Assembly (NCBI GenBank): GCA_021784615.1
Contig: JAJYHU010000046.1
Location: forward strand, 1 to 6,601
Origin: Acidobacteriota bacterium
GTDB taxonomy: Bacteria > Acidobacteriota > Terriglobia > UBA7540
Reading direction: 5' to 3'
DNA length: 6,601 bases
In this document: positions 1-5,530 of the stretch, in pieces
How positions within the stretch are numbered: the stretch's first letter is position 1
Layout of the letters: each line of letters begins with the position of its first letter
Position numbers and translations under genes: made by a program
The notes under the pieces: model-generated
Told to the model about the DNA's origin: nothing
Databases searched by the model: none
Seen by the model: the letters and a program-made list of their open reading frames with translations, nothing else

Positions 1-10
1 TTTTTTGAGG

Positions 11-143
11 AACGAAGCTAGGAAGTTGTTGAAAACAAAAGAGGGCTGTGGAAAAAACAGCCAAAACGAACCGAAAACGAAGCTAAAACAAACCTAAGCA
101 AGTTGTTGAAAACACATGAAGGCAGAAAAAACGAAGCTAAAAC
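11..143. repeat. A-rich block of short direct repeats with DnaA-box-like 9-mers
   Basis: The 10-mer AACGAAGCTA occurs at 11-20, 76-85 and 130-139, and the last two copies extend to an identical 16-mer (74-89 and 128-143). A 15-mer, AAGTTGTTGAAAACA, occurs at 23-37 and 100-114. Read on the minus strand, 47-55 is TTTTCCACA, which fits the relaxed DnaA-box consensus TTWTNCACA, and 27-35 and 104-112 are TTTTCAACA, one mismatch away. A 6-bp hairpin (GGCTGT 44-49 with ACAGCC 57-62) contains the consensus box. Base composition differs sharply from the flanking genes, and I see no coding potential. The repeats are certain. A replication-origin or DnaA-binding role is only an inference, because A-rich DNA yields such 9-mers by chance. 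Confidence 0.6.
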
Positions 144-203
144 GGGGATCCTGACTGCACAGCCAAATTATTGAATTAAAGGACGGCAAAAAAAACCCAA
201 AAT

Positions 204-239
204 TCGCCAGCGGCTTTAAGCCTCCTTTTGGCGAGCCAA
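204..239. repeat. nested inverted repeat upstream of the AMIN gene
   Basis: TCGCCA (204-209) pairs with TGGCGA (229-234) and encloses a second small hairpin, GGCTT (212-216) with AAGCC (218-222). An alternative fold pairs TTGGC (228-232) with GCCAA (235-239). It could be a terminator for a gene left of the window or a protein-binding site. There is no clean U-tract after the stem, so I make no functional call. Confidence 0.35.
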
Positions 240-272
240 GTTCACCGCTACGGCTCCAAGCCCGCTGTCCTC

Positions 273-301
273 TTGACATGCCCAATAGCGCCCGGTATAT
301 T
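273..301 (+). promoter_or_regulatory. sigma70-type promoter for the AMIN-domain gene
   Basis: TTGACA at 273-278 is a perfect -35 hexamer. After exactly 17 bases comes TATATT (296-301), which matches the TATAAT -10 consensus at five of six positions. Transcription would start near 308, leaving an untranslated leader of about 50 bases before the ATG at 359. This is the strongest promoter-like match I found in the window. It implies housekeeping-sigma, probably constitutive, expression, although the inverted repeat just upstream could modulate it. Confidence 0.65.
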
Positions 302-358
302 GGGGCAAGTTGCCGTCTCCCAGACATCCGGCAGTTCGCGTGAGTTCCGGAACCGCAC

Positions 359-1723
359 ATGCTTTCAAAAGCGCTCAAGATGGTTTCCGTTGGCGCCGTG
401 GCTGTTCTCGCTGCCTTATGCCTGGCGGAAAGCCTGAAAGCCCAACGAGCGGCTGCCGAGTGCGCTCAGGCGCGCGCCGCCTCCGCAAGGGCGGACACAA
501 GCGCGCCGGACGTCCTGCCGGCAGTCTGCAGCGTCATCATCCACCCGGAGCCAAACGGCGCCGCCACGGTCGATATCTCGACAAGCCGGGCCATTCCTTA
601 CCACATCATGAAGCTTGGCCATCCCAGCCGCCTGGTGGTGGATTTTGCAGGCGCCCGCAACGCCGTCCCGCGGCAACGCTACCAGGCGCAGTCGGCCGTA
701 TTAGCCAGGGTGCGCGTCGGCCAGTGGCGCGCCGCCCACCCGGCCGTGGTTCGCGTGGTGGCGGATATGGAAGGCTCGCCCGATTTTGAAATCCATCGCC
801 AGCCATGGGGAGTGCAGGTTGAGTTGAAGCCTCGCGCCTCCCAAGCTGAGGTTGAACCCGTCACCAACCGCCCGCGCGGGCGGCGGCAAGGCCCACTCCG
901 CCCGGCGGCCAGGAATTACTCACCAGGGTCGGAATTCTCCGTCCATCAATTCGCTGATTTGTCGGCCAGCCTGACGACTCCGGCGCTTCCGCCGCACGAT
1001 CGTCTGGTTCCGCTGGTGAACAACGCATCTCGCCCGGTTGCGCGCCGGATGCCGGAAAAGTTGGCCGAGGTTTACGGGATCGCCATCAAGCCCAGCCTTG
1101 ATGGGGAAACCCTGGTGGATATCGCGAGTTCAGAATCAGTTCCCTACCGCGTTTTCCAGCTTGTGAATCCGCTCCGCCTGGTGGTGGATTTGAAGGATGC
1201 GCGGAACGCCAGCCGGCGGGAAGTTTATCCGGCCGAATCGCCCGTCCTAAAGCGAGTCCGGATCGGACAGTGGCGGCAGGGAGACCCCGCCGTGGTGCGC
1301 ATCGTGGCGGACCTGGAAGGTTCTCCCATGTTCGACGTGCATGCCCAGCAGCCCGGCATCCGCATTGAACTGAAACCGCGCCCGGCCCCTGGCGCGCTGG
1401 TCCGGAATCCCTTTGAGTTCCGGCACTCGAGCCCCAACGTCAGGGTCTCGATGCCCCAGGACCCGGCCTCCATGCCCAGGGCGCAAGCTCTCCCCGCCGC
1501 AGCAGCCAGCAGCGCCCCGCTTTTGAGCCTGAGGGCCCTCGGCTTCGTCGAGCAGCCTGACGTGGGAACCGAGGCGATCCTGGGCGATAGCCTCAGCGTC
1601 TTCGTTGTCCCCCCGGGAGGAGAATTCGAAGACCGCTTCCGGCTGCTAAAGATCACGGCAACGGCCGTTCAAGTCGAAGATATCACCAACCACCAGACGG
1701 CGTGGCTGCAATTCACTCCTTAG
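359..1723 (+). CDS. exported protein with two AMIN domains and a PilP-like C-terminal segment
   Basis: This 454-aa protein begins with a basic, then hydrophobic N-terminus (about residues 1-28) that looks like a signal peptide; no lipobox is evident. Two AMIN domains follow, roughly residues 58-159 and 240-341. The cores at 71-159 and 253-341 align without gaps, with 51 of 89 residues identical by hand count. Both contain RLVVD, an ARNA motif, RVR-x-GQWR, PAVVR and ELKPR. AMIN domains bind the periplasmic cell wall in AmiC-type amidases and PilQ-type secretins. A Pro/Ala-rich linker (about 342-388) leads to residues 389-454, where FVEQP, an acidic/hydrophobic VFVVPPGGEF stretch, FRLLKI and VQVEDI recall the small beta domain of PilP. 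No amidase or secretin domain is present, so it is probably a wall-binding adaptor. The ribosome-binding site is weak (GGA about 8 bases upstream); ATG 380 is an alternative start. It converges on the thioredoxin-like gene across a 53-bp gap. Confidence 0.85.
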   Translation: MLSKALKMVSVGAVAVLAALCLAESLKAQRAAAECAQARAASARADTSAPDVLPAVCSVIIHPEPNGAATVDISTSRAIPYHIMKLGHPSRLVVDFAGARNAVPRQRYQAQSAVLARVRVGQWRAAHPAVVRVVADMEGSPDFEIHRQPWGVQVELKPRASQAEVEPVTNRPRGRRQGPLRPAARNYSPGSEFSVHQFADLSASLTTPALPPHDRLVPLVNNASRPVARRMPEKLAEVYGIAIKPSLDGETLVDIASSESVPYRVFQLVNPLRLVVDLKDARNASRREVYPAESPVLKRVRIGQWRQGDPAVVRIVADLEGSPMFDVHAQQPGIRIELKPRPAPGALVRNPFEFRHSSPNVRVSMPQDPASMPRAQALPAAAASSAPLLSLRALGFVEQPDVGTEAILGDSLSVFVVPPGGEFEDRFRLLKITATAVQVEDITNHQTAWLQFTP

Positions 1724-1776
1724 AAGCACTCGCCTTTTTGTCCGAATAAAACTCAGAGGCCCCCGCGGAAGGCTTT

Positions 1777-2358
1777 TCAGCGGGTGAAATAATCCGGCTC
1801 ATTGCCGGGCTTCCACTTGATGTTGCACCCCAAGCTGGGCTTTTGGTCATCGGAAACCGGCTGGCCTGCAAGCACCGCATCAAGCGCCGCGCACAGGTCG
1901 GCTCCGGTAACAGGCCGGCTGTTTCCCGGACGGCTATCGTCCATCTGGCCGCGGTAAACAAGACGGCGGCTTCCATCAAAGAGATAGAAATCCGGCGTGC
2001 AGGCGGCGCCATAGGCTCTTGCCACTTCCTGGCTTTCATCGAAAAGATAGGGGAACGTCAGGCCCTTGGCCTCGCTCAACTCTGCCATCCTGGCCGGACC
2101 ATCTTCGGGGTAACTTTGAACGTCGTTCGAACTGATCCCGACAATCGCCACGCCGCGGGATTGATACTCCTTGGCAAGCCGCGCGAACTCCGGCAGAACG
2201 TGCTGCACAAATGGACAATGATTGCACATGAAAACCACCAGAAGCGCCGAGGCGTCTTTGAAATCGTCGAGCGCCACGCTGCCGCCCTTGGAATCCGGCA
2301 GCCGGAAGTCAGGCGCTGCGGTTCCCAGCGGTTGCATTGTCGAAAGCGTGTTGGCCAT
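1777..2358 (-). CDS. thioredoxin-fold redoxin (peroxiredoxin-like, CxxC type)
   Basis: This is a 193-aa protein of the AhpC/TSA-redoxin superfamily. Its N-terminus has the usual PDFRLPDSKGG strand-turn. The redox motif is C45-N-H-C48 within MCNHCPFV, and the cis-proline segment is C120-T-P122-D-F. A conserved tail contains GCNIKWKPGNEPDYF, including C178. These features match the 'PRX_like1' branch of thioredoxin-family proteins as I recall it. That branch is widespread and has no firmly assigned substrate; a cytosolic thiol-disulfide or peroxide-related role is inferred. No signal peptide is seen. The start is supported by a strong Shine-Dalgarno, GAGGAGG (2364-2370 on the minus strand), five bases from the ATG. 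The length is normal and nothing looks broken. It converges with the AMIN gene and is transcribed away from the signalling operon, so it is probably an independent unit. Confidence 0.9.
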   Translation of the reverse strand: MANTLSTMQPLGTAAPDFRLPDSKGGSVALDDFKDASALLVVFMCNHCPFVQHVLPEFARLAKEYQSRGVAIVGISSNDVQSYPEDGPARMAELSEAKGLTFPYLFDESQEVARAYGAACTPDFYLFDGSRRLVYRGQMDDSRPGNSRPVTGADLCAALDAVLAGQPVSDDQKPSLGCNIKWKPGNEPDYFTR

Positions 2359-2381
2359 CCGAACCTCCTCAACATGAACTG

Positions 2382-2402
2382 GACAAGTTGTCTACTATTT
2401 TA
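2382..2402 (-). promoter_or_regulatory. putative -10 element and operator-like palindrome of the redoxin gene
   Basis: On the minus strand, 2402-2397 reads TAAAAT, a good -10 hexamer. The best -35 candidate, TTGGAT, lies about 19 bases upstream, which is wider than ideal. Just downstream, where transcription should begin, is a perfect 11-base palindrome, GACAA-G-TTGTC (2382-2392 on the plus strand). It lies between the -10 and the ribosome-binding site at 2364-2370. A repressor site is plausible but unproven; 5-bp half-sites arise easily by chance. Confidence 0.35.
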
Positions 2403-2403
2403 G

Positions 2404-2771
2404 CTCTTCCCGAACCCGCAAATCCAATCACGGCAGCCTTGGATGGGCGACGCCGCCAGGAGCAGGACTCTCTACCTGCAGTCGGAGGTTGGACGCATCC
2501 GGGAGCTTTGAACAGAATTCCGCCGCTGATGTTTCCAAGCCGTTCAAGTTTCCCGCCGCAATGCCGAACTTCTAGCAAAGGAAAGGTTTGCGTGATTTCC
2601 TCGCTCACGGTTGGATTTTTTTCCCGTCGCTATCGGGACAGGGGTGATGAGCAACAAAAGCGGCGCGGCCGCATAGCATGAGGAACCTTCGGAAGTCGAA
2701 CGAGGCATTGGCCATGAATAGCAGGCCGCATCAACCGGCGATACAACAGAACCATCAGAAATGGATCCCAG
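2404..2771. other. 368-base intergenic stretch between redoxin gene and signalling operon
   Basis: I find no convincing gene here. The open frames that cross it have arginine/proline-rich, low-quality translations and no family resemblance. It should carry the divergent promoters for the redoxin gene (left) and the kinase operon (right), but I could not find a clear -35/-10 pair for the operon. Visible structure includes a run of seven T (2616-2622) and an inverted repeat, TCCCG (2622-2626) with CGGGA (2634-2638). The T run precedes the stem on the plus strand, so it does not form an intrinsic terminator. A 28-codon open frame (2714-2800) starts here and overlaps the kinase start; it has a modest GAGG site at 2702-2705. 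Confidence 0.6.
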
Positions 2772-4865
2772 ATGAAACCAAAATTCCAGCTCAAGATTGA
2801 ACCCCAAGGCACTCCCGACGCAACGATCAGCCGCAAAGCAGCGTGCGCCGGCGCCGATTTTCAAGACCTTCTCGCGCAGGGCGCCGCCATGATGGGAGAG
2901 GCAAAGGATGCGTCGGAAGCGCTCCAGAAGATCCTGGTGCTTCTCACCGAACGTATGTGGTTTGCCCACTCGGCAGTCTATTCAATTTCCACCACCGGCC
3001 GGACCTTCCGATGTGTCGTCCAAAGCAAGCCGGTGACTTCGCCTTCGGTCACCCCGTTCAGCAGGCTGGGCCTGTCTCCGCTGCGTCAGGCCGCCGAAAG
3101 CCGCAAGCCGGTTTATCTCACCGACGGACGCCAGGATCAGGTTCATGCGGAAGGCGCAAGGATCAAGTCTCTGTACGCCGTTCCTCTTATCCTGCGGGGC
3201 AAAGCGCACGGAGTCCTCTCTGTTCACACGTATGAAAGCGGCGCCATTGACGCAGCGTGCCGGGACTTGGTCGACCGGTTCGCGCTGCTGGCTTCTCTCG
3301 CCCTCGATCGAATTGAACGCGACGACGCCTCCCCCAAAGATAATCCCGTCCTCCAATCGATGTTCGAACAACAACAGTTTGGAGTGGCTCTGGCCGACTT
3401 GGACGGAACCATCAAGACAGCGAATCAGGCCCTGGCGGAACTGCTCGGCTATTTGCCCGCCGATCTTGCCGGAAAACAAATCGCGGAACTGGCTCCGGAA
3501 GACGCGCGCGCCATGTTGCGGGAAGCCGTGGAACAGGCAAGCGTCCAAAGCCCGCCTCCGACACTTCCTCTGCACCGCTATATCCGCAACTCCGGAGAAA
3601 CCGCCTGGTGCTCCACAAGCTTGTCCGTTATCCCTCGAACCCACGGCAAGCCCGCGGTCCTCCTGATGCTTGTCGCGGACAGGAATGCGATGAAACAGGC
3701 GGAAGAAGCCCGGAGCCGTCTGGAAAGCGAACTGCTTCAAGCGCAGAAGATCCAAACCCTTGGAATGCTGGCGGGCGGAGTCGCCCATGACTTCAACAAC
3801 GCGCTCGAAGTCATCATGGGGTTCGCCTCTCTTGCCCTCCTGCGCCTGTCCCCGGGAGATCCTTTGCACGAACCGCTCAAGATCATCGCCGATTCCGCCG
3901 CGGGCGCGGCGGCGCTGGCCCATGAACTTCTGGACGCCGCCCGCATTGACGAAGCCCACGCCGAACCCGTCGACGTCGCCGAACTTGTGAATTCGGTCGT
4001 CAATATCATCACCAGAACTTTTGACCGGAAGATCCGGGTGGAGCATCGCGTGGAAGCGCAGGCGCCCTACATCCGGGGATTTCGCGGCCGCTTTGAGCAG
4101 GCCATCCTGAACCTTTGCCTGAACGCCCGGGACGCCATGCCGGCCGGTGGCACGCTAGCGGTGGAGGCAATCACGGAAACCTTCGCCGCAAATGATCCCC
4201 GGCTGCCGGCTCACTACCCTGAGGGCGCCTACGTGCGCATCACGGTTCGCGACACAGGCGTGGGAATGAGCCCGCAGGTTATGGAACATATGTGCAAACC
4301 CCTCTTTACCACCAAAGCCCCCGGCCAGAACGCCGGATTGGGCCTGACGATGGTGGAAAGAATTATCAAGGAAGCTGGAGGGTTCATCTCGGCGGCCAGC
4401 GCTCCGTCCGAGGGAACGGAGTTTGCTCTTTACCTGCCCGCCGTTTCCACAAAAGAATCTTTTCGCCCTAAAAACCACGCCAGCCAGCTTGTCACAGGCC
4501 GGGGCACCGTCCTGGTGGTGGATGACGAGCCGCGCGTTCTCGACTTTCTGGAAAAAGGGCTGACCCGCCTTGGTTACAAAGTCCTATGCGCGGAAACCGG
4601 AAAGCTTGCGTGCGAAATCTATTCCAGGCGGTCTCAAGACGTTATTTGCGTTCTCCTCGACATGATCATGCCGGACATCAGCGGGATCGAAACTTACGGC
4701 TTGTTGCGGGACATTAATCCGGGGGTCAAGGTCATCCTCTCCTCCGGCTATAGTTCCGAGCGCGTCAAGCGCCAGGTTGAGGAAGCGTGCGGAGCGGACT
4801 TTTTAGGAAAGCCCTACACGCTTGAAACCCTGTCTCAGGCAATCCAAAAAGCGCAGCACAATTGA
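2772..4865 (+). CDS. soluble hybrid sensor histidine kinase (GAF-PAS-HisKA-HATPase-REC)
   Basis: This 697-aa hybrid kinase has no transmembrane segment, so it should sense a cytoplasmic signal. A GAF-type domain spans about residues 46-180 (core SLYAVPLILRGKAHGVLSV) and a PAS domain about 193-305. A short coiled linker leads to the HisKA H-box GGVAHDFNN, with H339 as the phospho-acceptor. The ATPase domain shows the N-box NLCLNARDAMP (N451), the G1 box DTGVGM (D494) and the G2 box AGLGL (521-525). A C-terminal receiver (about 579-694) has acidic residues D584/D585, phospho-acceptor D630 in LLDMIMP, S657 and K680. All catalytic residues are present, so it should be active. An in-frame TGA at 2715 and no in-frame start before 2772 support this ATG, although its Shine-Dalgarno (GGA at 2763) is weak. 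It is the first gene of an operon; the response regulator follows after 26 bases. The ligand is unknown. Confidence 0.93.
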   Translation: MKPKFQLKIEPQGTPDATISRKAACAGADFQDLLAQGAAMMGEAKDASEALQKILVLLTERMWFAHSAVYSISTTGRTFRCVVQSKPVTSPSVTPFSRLGLSPLRQAAESRKPVYLTDGRQDQVHAEGARIKSLYAVPLILRGKAHGVLSVHTYESGAIDAACRDLVDRFALLASLALDRIERDDASPKDNPVLQSMFEQQQFGVALADLDGTIKTANQALAELLGYLPADLAGKQIAELAPEDARAMLREAVEQASVQSPPPTLPLHRYIRNSGETAWCSTSLSVIPRTHGKPAVLLMLVADRNAMKQAEEARSRLESELLQAQKIQTLGMLAGGVAHDFNNALEVIMGFASLALLRLSPGDPLHEPLKIIADSAAGAAALAHELLDAARIDEAHAEPVDVAELVNSVVNIITRTFDRKIRVEHRVEAQAPYIRGFRGRFEQAILNLCLNARDAMPAGGTLAVEAITETFAANDPRLPAHYPEGAYVRITVRDTGVGMSPQVMEHMCKPLFTTKAPGQNAGLGLTMVERIIKEAGGFISAASAPSEGTEFALYLPAVSTKESFRPKNHASQLVTGRGTVLVVDDEPRVLDFLEKGLTRLGYKVLCAETGKLACEIYSRRSQDVICVLLDMIMPDISGIETYGLLRDINPGVKVILSSGYSSERVKRQVEEACGADFLGKPYTLETLSQAIQKAQHN

Positions 4866-4891
4866 CCTGAGCCAAGTCTTGCGGAGCAACC

Positions 4892-5530
4892 ATGTCTGAC
4901 AATTCGGACCCAACGCATGAACGCAAAGCTCAGGACTTGCGAATTCTCGTCGCAGACGATGATCCGGTCTCCCTACGAGTGCTTGAAGGATCACTTCGAA
5001 AATGGGGCTACCAGGTTCTCGTGGCAAAAGACGGCAACGAAGCTTGGCGCGCCCTTGCCGCGCCCTCCGCTCCCCAAATAGCCGTTCTTGATTGGATGAT
5101 GCCGGGAATGGACGGGGCCACGATCTGCCGCAAAATCCGCAGCCGGTCCCGGGAACCGGTCATGTATCTCATCCTGCTTACGGCGCGGACCGATCATCTG
5201 GACGTGGTTTCGGGACTGGAAGCCGGCGCTAATGACTATGTGACCAAGCCCTTCCATCACGCCGAACTGCGCGCCCGCGTGGGCGTCGGAGCGCGTGTTC
5301 TGGAGCTGCAAAACAGGCTTGCTGAGCGAGTGTTCGATCTCGAACTCGCATTGAATCAGGTCAAGCAATTGCGGGGGTTGCTGCCCATTTGCATGTACTG
5401 CAAGCGCATTCGCAACGACAAAGACTATTGGCAGCAGGTTGAAACATACATCAGTGACCACACCGAGGCCGAATTCAGCCACGGCATCTGTCCCGACTGC
5501 TACGAAAAAGTCAAAGGCCAGCTTGAGTAG
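4892..5530 (+). CDS. response regulator with C-terminal four-cysteine (CxxC-CxxC) module
   Basis: This 212-aa protein has a complete N-terminal receiver (about residues 16-132). The acidic pair is D22/D23 in VADDDP, the phospho-acceptor is D67 in VLDWMMPGMDG, the switch residue is T97 and the lysine is K119 in VTKPF. A probable coiled coil (about 133-163) follows. The tail begins LLPICMYCKRIR and ends FSHGICPDCYEK, giving C167-x2-C170-x29-C200-x2-C203, a spacing suited to binding one metal ion, most likely zinc. I recall this tail at the ends of many bacterial receiver, PAS and GAF proteins, but I know of no assigned function. There is no DNA-binding or enzymatic output domain, so it may act by protein contact. 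The ribosome-binding site GGAG (4883-4886) lies five bases before the ATG. It is probably phosphorylated by the upstream hybrid kinase and/or the downstream membrane sensor. Confidence 0.92.
   Translation: MSDNSDPTHERKAQDLRILVADDDPVSLRVLEGSLRKWGYQVLVAKDGNEAWRALAAPSAPQIAVLDWMMPGMDGATICRKIRSRSREPVMYLILLTARTDHLDVVSGLEAGANDYVTKPFHHAELRARVGVGARVLELQNRLAERVFDLELALNQVKQLRGLLPICMYCKRIRNDKDYWQQVETYISDHTEAEFSHGICPDCYEKVKGQLE

Noticed and set aside
94..378. Minus-strand open frame across the A-rich left end
   Set aside because: The translation is compositionally odd with no family resemblance; it covers the repeat block and the promoter of the AMIN gene and has no supported start.
1724..1776. Possible bidirectional terminator between the convergent AMIN and redoxin genes
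   Set aside because: The only stem candidates are CCCGC/GCGGG with a 13-base loop, or a wobble-rich stem on the minus strand with a distant, interrupted T-run. Neither is convincing.
2622..2638. TCCCG/CGGGA hairpin next to a T run as a terminator
   Set aside because: The T run precedes the stem on the plus strand, and on the minus strand the stem is followed by A residues, so neither direction gives an intrinsic terminator.
2337..2681. 114-codon plus-strand open frame in the intergenic stretch
   Set aside because: It starts antisense inside the redoxin gene, is arginine/proline-rich, resembles no family and lacks a ribosome-binding site.
2709..2722. TGGC...GC resembling a sigma54 promoter before the kinase
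   Set aside because: The spacing between GG and GC is 9 rather than 10 bases and the surrounding consensus is poor.
2982..4046. Long (354-codon) antisense frame inside the hybrid kinase
   Set aside because: It mirrors G+C-rich codon usage of the real gene; the translation has no recognisable domain, while the sense strand carries all kinase motifs.
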